DNA from: Desulfobacteraceae bacterium
Lineage (GTDB): Bacteria; Desulfobacterota; DSM-4660; Desulfatiglandales; Desulfatiglandaceae
Assembly (NCBI GenBank): GCA_020349865.1
Contig: CP070700.1
Span: forward strand, 4,537,628 to 4,568,143
Length of the DNA stretch: 30,516 nucleotides
Direction: 5' to 3'
Shown: piece by piece, positions 15,601 through 22,885 of the stretch
How the letters are laid out: the number at the start of each line of letters is the position of its first letter
Numbering within the stretch: the first letter of the stretch is position 1
Made by a program: the position numbers and the translations under genes
Notes under the pieces: generated by a model
What the model was told of the DNA's origin: nothing
The model's input: only the letters and a program-made list of their open reading frames with translations
The model's database searches: none

Positions 15601-16380
15601 ATGGTTCTTGGGAAACTAAAAGATCTGAAAATTGGATTTATGATGGGCCATGAGCGGTTAAGCGATAAACTGCCCACGGCTGTCATGATCCACGGGGCAG
15701 GGGGTCGTTCTCAGACTTGGCTGGGTCAAATTCATCCTTTGAAAGATTCCCTCAATACATTAGCCTTGGATCTGCCCGGTCACGGAAAAACCAATGGTCA
15801 GAGCAAGAACCGTGTGGATGAGTATGCCCGCTGGTTGGGCGAAATTCTCGGTGTCCTGTTTCAGGAGCCGGTTTTTTTAATGGGGCACTCTATGGGCGGG
15901 GCCATTGTTCAAGAAACGGCCCTCCTATATCCAGAACTCTTAAAAGGTATTATCCTTGCGGGGACCGGACCCAGACTCCAGGTTGCTCCTATGTTTCTGG
16001 AAGGGTTTTTAAACAAATTTGAAGAAACAATTGATACCGTAATTGGTTATGCTTATGCATCTGGTGCGGATCAATCAATGATCAGCGAAGGTGCAAAGTT
16101 GATGAAGGAGGCAGGGCAAAAGGTGGTTCATGATGATTTTGTGGCCTGTGACCGGTTTGACAGAACCAGAGACATTGAGAAAATCGACCTTCCATGTCTA
16201 ATTGTCTGCGGGGAGCAAGATAAGCTGACACCACCAGCCCTTTCAAGGGCCCTTCATGAATCTATTAGAGGAAGTACGCTTGAGATTTTGCCGTCTGTGG
16301 GACACTTTGCTATGATAGAAAATTACAAGGCGTTTAACCAGTGCATCAGGGATTTTATTTTGGCGGTTACACCTTTGTAA
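15601..16380 (+). CDS. Alpha/beta hydrolase with a complete catalytic triad
   Basis: The 259-residue protein shows an oxyanion-hole HGAGG at 31-35, nucleophile elbow GHSMGG with Ser97, acid Asp207 in CGEQDKLTPP and His235 in SVGHFAMIE. It is similar in size to carboxylesterases, C-C hydrolases and enol-lactonases of aromatic and ketone catabolism. GGAG lies about ten bases before ATG 15601. It is the last intact gene of the catabolic island, 87 bases after the CoA ligase. Unlike the fold relative at 5793-6593, its triad is intact. No lid residues let me name the substrate. Confidence 0.88.
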   Translation: MVLGKLKDLKIGFMMGHERLSDKLPTAVMIHGAGGRSQTWLGQIHPLKDSLNTLALDLPGHGKTNGQSKNRVDEYARWLGEILGVLFQEPVFLMGHSMGGAIVQETALLYPELLKGIILAGTGPRLQVAPMFLEGFLNKFEETIDTVIGYAYASGADQSMISEGAKLMKEAGQKVVHDDFVACDRFDRTRDIEKIDLPCLIVCGEQDKLTPPALSRALHESIRGSTLEILPSVGHFAMIENYKAFNQCIRDFILAVTPL

Positions 16381-16382
16381 AT

Positions 16383-16466
16383 TGGCGCGACTGGAGCCTC
16401 TTGAAGTTCTTCGATTCAACGGGCTTCACCAAAGGCGACACGGTCAACCTGGAATTGAAGGTTGAT
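16383..16466 (+). pseudogene. C-terminal remnant of a GNAT-like acetyltransferase
   Basis: The + frame starting at 16383 reads WRDWSLLKFFDSTGF followed by TKGDTVNLELKVD, which resembles the last 25-30 residues of GNAT N-acetyltransferases (W-LL-FF-x-GF ... L-LEL). It starts right after the hydrolase stop, has no upstream portion, and runs into the palindromic element at 16462, which supplies a stop at 16506. It looks like the tail of a deleted gene. The family resemblance is from memory. Confidence 0.5.
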
Positions 16467-16608
16467 GGTTTCGTAAAAAGTCTTATGGACGGTCATTGCG
16501 AGGAGTGAAGCGACGACGCAATCTCCTAATTTCAAGGTGTTACATCCAATGAGATTGCTTCGCTACGCTCGCAATGACTTTAGGACAGACTTTTTACGAA
16601 ACCATCAA
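16462..16608. mobile_element. 147-bp palindromic MITE-like element
   Basis: Perfect 21-base terminal inverted repeats (16462-16482, TTGATGGTTTCGTAAAAAGTC region, and 16588-16608) enclose inner inverted segments: TCATTGCGAG pairs with CTCGCAATGA and GCAATCTC pairs with GAGATTGC. There is no coding capacity. The sequence resembles non-autonomous palindromic repeats common in Desulfobacterota intergenic DNA, as far as I recall. It abuts the GNAT remnant. Confidence 0.85.
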
Positions 16609-16649
16609 GGTTTAATAGAGAATCAATTAAAATAAGTTGAATTTCTAAC

Positions 16650-16678
16650 GGCCACCCTATAAGTAAGGGAGGCCTTTT
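16650..16678 (+). terminator. Rho-independent terminator
   Basis: GGCCACCCT (16650-16658) pairs with AGGGAGGCC (16666-16674) with one A-A mismatch and a 7-base loop, followed by TTTT. The T-run is on the + strand, so it would end transcription from the hydrolase side, before the convergent dsbD gene. Confidence 0.6.
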
Positions 16679-16684
16679 CGGGTA

Positions 16685-18484
16685 CTATTCTTTTTCGATC
16701 AACTGTCTGATCCTCCTTAACACATCGTTCCGTTCCACGAAAGACTCAATCCTCAAGTCCTTTTCTTCAATGCCGCGTCTGTTTATAAAGATAACAGTGG
16801 GAACACCTCGAACCTGGTAACGTTTTAGAAGTTCGGCTTGATGAGGGTGTCGTTTTGTTAAGTCGACGCGCACGGGCACAAAGTGCTGGCTCAGCTCTAC
16901 TACTTGAGGGTCAGTGAACACCTTTTTTTCCATAGCTCTGCACGGCTCGCACCAGTCTGCATAAAAATCCAGTACTACCGGCTTCTTTTCCTGAACGGCT
17001 TTACCGACGACGGTCTGATCATAAATTATCCAGTGAATACCTGTCCTACTCGTGTCGGAAAATAGAATGGGGACAATGGCCCCGCAGATTAGAATGGCGC
17101 CCACTCCCTTTTTGATGAATGGAAATACGCGCAACGTGCCACGGCTCCTGTCGAGCCACCCGAGGTGCAAGCCTGCAACAGCCAATAGGGAGGCAAAAAG
17201 TGCGGGTTTTACGACAGGGTGCCATATCAAAGACTGCAACATATAACCCGCCATGCCCACAAGGACCCACCCAAGAAGCTTCCTGATCCATACCATCCAT
17301 TCTCCCGACATGGGTAACTTTTCCAGGGCCCCTGAAAAAATGGCCAGGAGCGAAAGGGGAAGTCCCAGGCCAAGACTCAGCACGAAGAAATAGAGGAACC
17401 CCAATAGGGGATCCCCTTTCTGTCCCACATAGGTCAGGAGCCCCAAAATGAAAGGCCCAAGACAGGGGGCTGCAATAATCCCGAGGGTTAGACCCATAAA
17501 TAAGGTGCCGAAATAGCCGCTGAAGTTTTTTGAAGCCAGCCTGGTCAGGCCGGAAGGGACCTGCAATTCCCAGAAACCAAAAAAACTAAAAGCAAGAAAG
17601 ACCAGAATTGCTGCCACTAAAATGAGCACAAAGGGATTTTGGAGGGCTGAACCCAGAATGCCACCCGACAAACTGGCCGTCACACCCAACAAAGAATTGG
17701 TAAAGGCCAGTCCGGATATATACAAAAAGCCATGGACAAGAGTTCGGCCCTGTATCTTCCCGCTCCTTCCCCCGAAATAAGACACGGTGATTGGTATAAG
17801 CGGGTAAACACATGGTGTGAGATTTAGGGCCAGGCCTCCCAAGAAAATACCCAGCAGTGTAAGCCAAAGACCCGTACCTAATTTCCACCCGGAAACATTT
17901 TCCCGAAAAACGGAGGGTTCGCCCTTTTTACTAAATATCGCCCGGTTTTGAAGCTCTGTGGGTGCTCCCCGGGGGGCAATGAATATAGAAACGGAAATAG
18001 GCACATTTTCCGGGGGTTGACAAGATGTCGGTGAGCAAGCTTGGTAAGACAGCTGCCCCTTTATTACCTGATTACCGGTTGGGGCGTTTTCGCTGACTAC
18101 CAGGTTAGAACGGACCAGGAATTCCCCTGAAAAGACCTTTACTCGTTCTTTTGCATACTCGAAGCGCTTTTTCTCTGGTTCTGGAAATTGGAAATCCTTT
18201 AACCCGATTTCAGGAGTTTCAGCAAAAGAAAGAACGGTGGGAATGAGACCTTCTCCACTTTCATGAGCACCATGGATATACCATGGTTTCGAGATGCGTA
18301 TTCGGAAAATGATCGGATAAGAGCCCCCGGCTGGATAACGGTCCTGGGAGTGGATAATATCCACTTTGCAGGTGGCTGCCCAGGAAGGTTGCGGGTTGTG
18401 GAAAAGGCCGAGAAAGAAAAATAGGCATGCCCATATTAAATATCTAATATACAATTTCTTAACTATATTATTGCTAAAGCACAA
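16685..18484 (-). CDS. dsbD: Thiol:disulfide interchange protein DsbD
   Basis: The product (up to 599 aa) moves reducing power from cytoplasmic thioredoxin to the periplasm for cytochrome c maturation and disulfide isomerisation. A signal sequence ends near SWAATC (residues 34-39). The N-terminal periplasmic domain (about 39-170) has Cys150 and Cys155. The membrane domain (about 205-470) carries the paired cysteines Cys225 (LTPCVYPLIP) and Cys341 (AAPCLGPF). The C-terminal thioredoxin domain holds DFYADWCEPC with Cys512 and Cys515. All three redox pairs are present. The start is uncertain: TTG 18484 lacks a Shine-Dalgarno sequence and no ATG lies near the signal peptide. It faces the catabolic island convergently. 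Confidence 0.93.
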   Translation of the reverse strand: MCFSNNIVKKLYIRYLIWACLFFFLGLFHNPQPSWAATCKVDIIHSQDRYPAGGSYPIIFRIRISKPWYIHGAHESGEGLIPTVLSFAETPEIGLKDFQFPEPEKKRFEYAKERVKVFSGEFLVRSNLVVSENAPTGNQVIKGQLSYQACSPTSCQPPENVPISVSIFIAPRGAPTELQNRAIFSKKGEPSVFRENVSGWKLGTGLWLTLLGIFLGGLALNLTPCVYPLIPITVSYFGGRSGKIQGRTLVHGFLYISGLAFTNSLLGVTASLSGGILGSALQNPFVLILVAAILVFLAFSFFGFWELQVPSGLTRLASKNFSGYFGTLFMGLTLGIIAAPCLGPFILGLLTYVGQKGDPLLGFLYFFVLSLGLGLPLSLLAIFSGALEKLPMSGEWMVWIRKLLGWVLVGMAGYMLQSLIWHPVVKPALFASLLAVAGLHLGWLDRSRGTLRVFPFIKKGVGAILICGAIVPILFSDTSRTGIHWIIYDQTVVGKAVQEKKPVVLDFYADWCEPCRAMEKKVFTDPQVVELSQHFVPVRVDLTKRHPHQAELLKRYQVRGVPTVIFINRRGIEEKDLRIESFVERNDVLRRIRQLIEKE

Positions 18485-18562
18485 AGAGAAGGCTGATAAT
18501 TTGTCTCTATCTGATTATCTAAAATTTTCAGGGAGTTGATCCGGATTTAGGGCAGGATGACT

Positions 18563-19237
18563 TTACATTTTCCTGAGCTTTTCCATCTGAACTTCCAGAG
18601 GTTCTACCTCTTTCTCCCGACCGAGTTTCTCAAGTTTCTCCCTCAGTTCTTCCATCTCCCGTTTGAGCCGTGGCAATAATTCCTTCTGTATTTTCTCCCG
18701 GGCTGCATCGCCTGATTTTTTCATCTGCTCTAACAAGCGCTCCAACTCCTTTTGAAGTTTCTTGAATTCTTCGCTTTCCGGAATTTTCCGCAGGTCTTCC
18801 GCAAATTCCTCGAATTGCTTTTTCAAGTCATCAAGGGTAGTTGCAAAATTATCCCACGGTTGTTTGACGCGCTCAGTTGATCTTTCGGTGCCGATAACGG
18901 TTGCGCCCTCTTTCAGCAACGTCCCGCCTCTTGGACTCTGAATTATTTCAATGGTCTTTTCACCCTCATTGAAGGGGTCGGGTGTGATGAAAAATTTGGA
19001 GTGTTCTGTGGCGGTATTTGCAAAATCTTTTTTTATAGCCACCTCCACCATATAGTAGCCATCTTCTGAATAGAATACGCTTGCCACTCGACCTATGTGG
19101 GTCTGTTCAAAAATCACCCGGTCGCCTTCCTTAAGACCCTGTATTTTATCATAGCGGATCTTGAGATTGAGGCCGCTCTCTGTGCACCCAACAGATACCA
19201 GTGTTAGCATCAAAAGAATCAAAATTTTCCTCACCAT
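18563..19237 (-). CDS. MlaD/MCE-like lipoprotein with C-terminal coiled coil
   Basis: I choose ATG 19237 because GGAGGG sits five bases before it; a longer in-frame start at 19363 would overlap the upstream HD gene. The 224-residue product begins with a lipoprotein signal (KILILLMLTL, then VGC) and Cys18 as the probable lipidated residue. Residues 22-90 resemble a single MlaD/MCE domain (IQGLKEGDRVIFEQTHIGRV). Residues 130-222 form a long charged heptad-like coiled coil. MCE proteins usually work in lipid transport with an ABC permease and ATPase, and none of these is adjacent. An anchored solo MCE protein bridging the envelope is one possible reading. Function unknown. Confidence 0.8.
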   Translation of the reverse strand: MVRKILILLMLTLVSVGCTESGLNLKIRYDKIQGLKEGDRVIFEQTHIGRVASVFYSEDGYYMVEVAIKKDFANTATEHSKFFITPDPFNEGEKTIEIIQSPRGGTLLKEGATVIGTERSTERVKQPWDNFATTLDDLKKQFEEFAEDLRKIPESEEFKKLQKELERLLEQMKKSGDAAREKIQKELLPRLKREMEELREKLEKLGREKEVEPLEVQMEKLRKM

Positions 19238-19268
19238 ATATACCCTCCGATACCCAGCAAATGCCTGA

Positions 19269-19823
19269 TCAGATCTCTTCATTTTCAGCAAATTGAGCCA
19301 ACATTTCAGGACTGAAGCCAAGTTTGGTGAAGAGCTTCTTTTCAATCTTTTTGCAAAGGTCAAAATTCAATCTAATTGCATCTTCAAGCCCTTCTTGATT
19401 CCTCCCATACCGCTTAATAAGATAGGCAAGACGTCTTTCTAAGCTTACAATTTTATCATGATTTACTCGTTTGTCTGCATAAAATACGATTTCTTTTTCC
19501 GAATAGTTGCCATTTATTTTGTAATCTTTAAGTCTGATATGTTCTCCTACGATATCGGCTATTTCTTCAAAATTGTTCTGAAGACAAATTTGTCTCCCTA
19601 TCTCTGCGTGATCTTCGGCGGAATTTAGAGAGGAGGTTTTGCCAATATCATGCATGAGTGATGCCGCAGTAGTTTTTTCGAGGGAAATATCGAGCCCGGC
19701 GCCCCTGAGACCCTTGGAAATCACACGGGACACCTTTGCAACTACTACTGAGTGGGCCTTTATGTTACTGAGCATCTGGTACTTATCCATCAGGTGAAAA
19801 CAGGTTTCAATTGAGGGGGTCAT
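19269..19823 (-). CDS. HD-domain phosphohydrolase-like protein
   Basis: The 184-residue protein contains a compact HD fold: His24 in KAHSVVVAKV, the doublet His58-Asp59 in SLMHDIGKT, then DHAEIGRQICLQN and GEHIRLKDY with further metal-ligand His residues (His72, His95). This matches small HD hydrolases of the HDIG group, which cleave phosphoester bonds in nucleotides or similar compounds. AAGGAA lies about six bases upstream of ATG 19823. The lipoprotein gene follows after 31 bases on the same strand, so the two may be co-transcribed. The substrate is unknown. Confidence 0.85.
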   Translation of the reverse strand: MTPSIETCFHLMDKYQMLSNIKAHSVVVAKVSRVISKGLRGAGLDISLEKTTAASLMHDIGKTSSLNSAEDHAEIGRQICLQNNFEEIADIVGEHIRLKDYKINGNYSEKEIVFYADKRVNHDKIVSLERRLAYLIKRYGRNQEGLEDAIRLNFDLCKKIEKKLFTKLGFSPEMLAQFAENEEI

Positions 19824-19866
19824 CTTTTTTCCTTCATATTACACAATTAGTTCGCTTCGCTCACAA

Positions 19867-19975
19867 CCTGTCGAGAGCCCCTCGGCATTGAGCGACTCGA
19901 CTTGAACCATTCGGCCCCGAGCCTGTCGAGAGCCTCATGGTCGAACGACTCATGGCCGAGAGGCTCGTCGACAAG
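19867..19975. repeat. Direct and inverted repeats of a CCTGTCGAGAGCC unit
   Basis: CCTGTCGAGAGCC occurs exactly at 19867-19879 and 19922-19934. A related inverted copy, GAGGCTCGTCGACAAG, lies at 19960-19975 and can fold imperfectly onto the second direct copy. No coding role is seen. Confidence 0.7.
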
Positions 19976-20569
19976 TCTCGAAACCGAAAGGCCTCCAGGT
20001 CGTGCGATTGGAACGTTGGTATACTCAAATGGTGGAATAATGGGTTCTGGGAAAATGAGGTAATGGCGTATTGGCATATTCTTCTTAACATGGAAATCAA
20101 AAATGGTCGTAAATCCGGTACGTTCTTCTAAATTCAACATTATTCCAATCTTCCATCATTCCATGTGTTATGCACAAGCATCAGGCCCCAATAAAACCCT
20201 TAAAAATCAAGAAGTTGTAAAGATTCAGAGATTTAGTTAGGCGTCTCTTAACTCGCCTTTCGCTCTTTCCTAAACCCTCGTGGGCGCAAGGCTGCGTTGT
20301 TAACCTCTTTATCTGGGGGCTATTGATGGCTTAGTGCCATAGAATGTAAGATGTGAGCCAAATTGAAATTATCAGGTCCGAAATCACCATTCAAGTGAAA
20401 AACGAAGGGGGGTTGGCGGGGCGGCCTAAAGGAGTGTTGACAAAGGTTGAGGTTTCGGTTAAGTTCAACGCCAGATGTCCTTGAAAATAATATGTTTAAT
20501 GTCGGTTTAATGCCGAAAAGAGTCTTAAGTCGTAGCCAGGTAGTTTTAATAAGTTGCGGCAAACGGTTT

Positions 20570-20598
20570 TTGACAGGCTTGTTATAAGGCGCTCTAAC
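20570..20598 (+). promoter_or_regulatory. Possible promoter of the glycosyltransferase unit
   Basis: TTGACA at 20570-20575 and TCTAAC at 20593-20598 are separated by 17 bases. The -35 is perfect and the -10 is weak (4 of 6). It would give a leader of about 25 bases to the proposed ATT start at 20630. Confidence 0.3.
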
Positions 20599-20629
20599 TC
20601 TTAAAATTTGCTTCGAAAGGGTTTCAGCC

Positions 20630-21994
20630 ATTCCTAATTTTTCACAAACCAGTGGTCACATTACAACGTTTCACATTTTTCGACAGGACCGAAAAAATCT
20701 GAGATCCCAACTCAGGCTCCATTCCAAGTGGAAGAAGACGGTCCTGATCATCCCGCTGCTTGCCAGTGAATATACTGACCCAGACAACCTTCCCGTTTTT
20801 CAAAACATACTGAGACAATTAAGGGGCGTTACCTACGTGTCGAGTATTATTTTTGGTCTCGACAGGGCTTCCGAGGAAGATGCATTTGTTTTGAGGGATC
20901 TGATAAAATCCTATGGGATAAGAAACTCCTTGATCCAATGGAACGACGGTCCAGGCTTCAGCGGAATTTACAGACAGCTCAATGATGCAGGATTCAATAT
21001 AAGCGAGCCTGGTAAAGGTAAAAATATGTTTCTCGGTTTTGGCATTGCCATAGCCTTAGGCGCTCACTCCATAGGCCTCATTGATGCCGATATCCGGACC
21101 TTTAAAAGGGCGCAATTAGATCGGCTTTTCTATCCGGTTGTCGCTCTGGACTATGATTTTTCAAAGGCCTTTTACGCTCGCATAATGGAAAGGGAGATTT
21201 ACGGCAGGGTAAAACGACTTCTCCTTGATCCTTTACTGCTTTCCCTTAAAAGAAAATTTACGGAAAGCAGACAAGAAAAGATGTTAGATCTTATCGAATT
21301 TCTTTTGGGATTTAATTATCAGCTTTCCGGCGAAGTGGCATTTCATGTGGACCTTCTGAAACGGATGCGCTTTGCTACCAATTGGGGCGTGGAGATATTT
21401 ACCTTAATTGAGGTCTACCGGAAGTCCTCTTCCACGGCACAGATAATGTTTTCCAGAGAACCTTTCGATCACAAACATCAGAATGTGTCCACAAAAGATC
21501 GGTCTAAGGGTCTCAACCGAATGGCAATTGATATTGTCACAACCCTTATGAATGCCCTGATCATAGAAGAGGGCCTTGAAATTTCGGAAACCTTCTTCAG
21601 GGACTTGGCCGTCACCTATCAAGCCGTGGCCGAGGAACAGATAAGAAAGTATTCCGATGATGCAGGGTTTAGCAATTTGAAATACGATCGAGACAGTGAA
21701 GAATACCTGGTAAGATTTGTCTTCCGCAATTCGATCCTTCAAGCCGGTGAAGTCCTCACAGCGCCATACAGGATGACTGAGAGGTTTCTGAGGTTTGTCA
21801 ATTCTCACTCGGAATTCAAAAATTTTCTTGAAAACGGCCTTGCTGAGGCAATCCTTGAGGTTGAGCGAAAAACAGAAAAGAGCGTGTTTGAAATGCCCCA
21901 GACTGTTTCCTGGGAGCGGGTATCCAATAAGCTGCCGCGGATCTTTTATGATCTAATCGAAGTAGTGGAAAGTGAGAAAAGACGCTTTTCTTAA
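20630..21994 (+). CDS. Glycosyltransferase, glucosyl-3-phosphoglycerate synthase-like, with probable ATT start
   Basis: The protein is 454 aa if it starts at ATT 20630. It would transfer a sugar from a nucleotide sugar, probably to a phosphoglycerate-type acceptor. GKGKN (128-132), the metal-binding DAD (152-154) in IGLIDADIRTF, QLSGEVAF and NWGVEIFTLIEVYRK match GpgS-like (GT81-type) enzymes. Homologous-looking N-terminal sequence, GHITTFHIF then TVLIIPLLASEY, lies upstream of the first ordinary start, GTG 20837. That GTG would remove the first strand of the nucleotide-binding fold. The frame is open from 20588, and no ATG, GTG or TTG precedes this block. ATT 20630 has AAAGGG eight bases upstream. 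A HAD phosphatase and a second glycosyltransferase follow. An N-terminal lesion is the alternative. Confidence 0.8.
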   Translation: MPNFSQTSGHITTFHIFRQDRKNLRSQLRLHSKWKKTVLIIPLLASEYTDPDNLPVFQNILRQLRGVTYVSSIIFGLDRASEEDAFVLRDLIKSYGIRNSLIQWNDGPGFSGIYRQLNDAGFNISEPGKGKNMFLGFGIAIALGAHSIGLIDADIRTFKRAQLDRLFYPVVALDYDFSKAFYARIMEREIYGRVKRLLLDPLLLSLKRKFTESRQEKMLDLIEFLLGFNYQLSGEVAFHVDLLKRMRFATNWGVEIFTLIEVYRKSSSTAQIMFSREPFDHKHQNVSTKDRSKGLNRMAIDIVTTLMNALIIEEGLEISETFFRDLAVTYQAVAEEQIRKYSDDAGFSNLKYDRDSEEYLVRFVFRNSILQAGEVLTAPYRMTERFLRFVNSHSEFKNFLENGLAEAILEVERKTEKSVFEMPQTVSWERVSNKLPRIFYDLIEVVESEKRRFS

Positions 21995-22015
21995 GAGAGG
22001 TTGAGAACGCCTTTT

Positions 22016-22885
22016 ATGGGTAAAAGTGCCACCACCGGGATTTCAGGCACCCCATTTTTCATAATTTTTTCGGACTTAGACGGCACTTTGCTGGATCAGG
22101 ATAGCTATGGATGGCAAGAGGCTCTTCCGGCTCTCGATCTGTGTAAGAGGTTTCATGTTCCCGTTATTTTATGCTCCAGCAAAACCAGGGCCGAAATAGA
22201 ACCCCTGCGCAGTAAGTTGTCCGTATCCGCCCCCTTTATCTCTGAAAACGGTGGCGGCATTTTTTTCCCCGCTGAAAGCTTTAAAAAACCACCTCCAGGA
22301 GCCTCCTTTGATAAGGGCCTTTGGAAATGGTCTCTCGGCCTATCCTATAACCACTTGATCCGAGGCCTTAAAGAAATTCGAGATGAATTGGCGTGGAACA
22401 TAAAAGGCTTTTCAGACATGAGCATCGAAGAGATTTCAGGGCTCACAGGGCTTGACCAGGAAACCTCTCATCTGGCCGCTATGCGGGAGTTTGATGAGCC
22501 ATTTGTTGCCGTTGAGAAAAAATCACTGGATAAAAATGCCCTCCTTGAAGCTGCTGCGAAAAGGGGCTTTATGGTCACTTGCGGTGGGAGATTTTATCAT
22601 CTTCAGGGGAAAAATGACAAAGGGCAGGCCATGGAAAGGGTCCTTTCCTTTTACAGGCGTGATCATGAACAGGCCCTCTCGATCGCTCTCGGGGACAGCC
22701 CGAACGATTTCACCATGCTTGAGCGTGCTGATTTTCCCGTCCTTATCCGTTCACACCGAGAGTTTCCCGAACTAAAAGAGAAAATTCCCCGTCTGAGGAT
22801 TACCCCTGAGATGGGACCAAAAGGCTGGAACAGGGCCATATTAGACATTCTGGGCAAGAAGGAGGAGAAACGCAATGTCTCATAA
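22016..22885 (+). CDS. HAD-IIB phosphatase, mannosyl/glucosyl-3-phosphoglycerate phosphatase-like
   Basis: The 289-residue protein belongs to the Cof/MPGP type of HAD phosphatases. Motif I is FSDLDGTLLD with Asp20 and Asp22, motif II lies around ILCSSKTRAE, and motif IV is GDSPNDFTML near residue 227; the GRFYHLQGKNDKG stretch is characteristic of mannosyl-3-phosphoglycerate phosphatases. It would remove phosphate from a glycosyl-3-phosphoglycerate. TTG 22001 is another possible start but its AGAGAGG is directly adjacent, too close to function well, so ATG 22016 is taken. The 3' end overlaps the next glycosyltransferase by 11 bases. Neighbours on both sides are glycosyltransferases, which supports the assignment. 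Confidence 0.87.
   Translation: MGKSATTGISGTPFFIIFSDLDGTLLDQDSYGWQEALPALDLCKRFHVPVILCSSKTRAEIEPLRSKLSVSAPFISENGGGIFFPAESFKKPPPGASFDKGLWKWSLGLSYNHLIRGLKEIRDELAWNIKGFSDMSIEEISGLTGLDQETSHLAAMREFDEPFVAVEKKSLDKNALLEAAAKRGFMVTCGGRFYHLQGKNDKGQAMERVLSFYRRDHEQALSIALGDSPNDFTMLERADFPVLIRSHREFPELKEKIPRLRITPEMGPKGWNRAILDILGKKEEKRNVS

Larger units (their letters stand above)
19824..20629. other. About 800 bases without a credible gene
   Basis: Short frames occur on both strands but show no domain, biased composition or supported start. The left part is filled by CCTGTCGAGAGCC-type repeats (19867-19975). The middle and right part, 19980-20560, shows nothing I can name. The far right end carries a weak promoter-like pair near 20570-20598. 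Confidence 0.6.

Noticed and set aside
19847..20140. 97-codon minus-strand frame in the repeat region
   Set aside because: Its C-terminal half is a translation of the CCTGTCGAGAGCC repeats, and a similar frame exists in a second phase. Likely non-coding.
20220..20600. Integron attC-like sequences (GTTAGGCG near 20236 and TATAACAAGCC on the minus strand near 20585)
   Set aside because: The core-site pairing, spacing and secondary structure of attC sites are not met, and no integrase or cassette array is visible.
20320..20631. 103-codon minus-strand frame starting at ATG 20631
   Set aside because: No recognisable domain, no T-run or operon partner, and it faces away from and overlaps the proposed ATT start region. 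The residue composition looks random.
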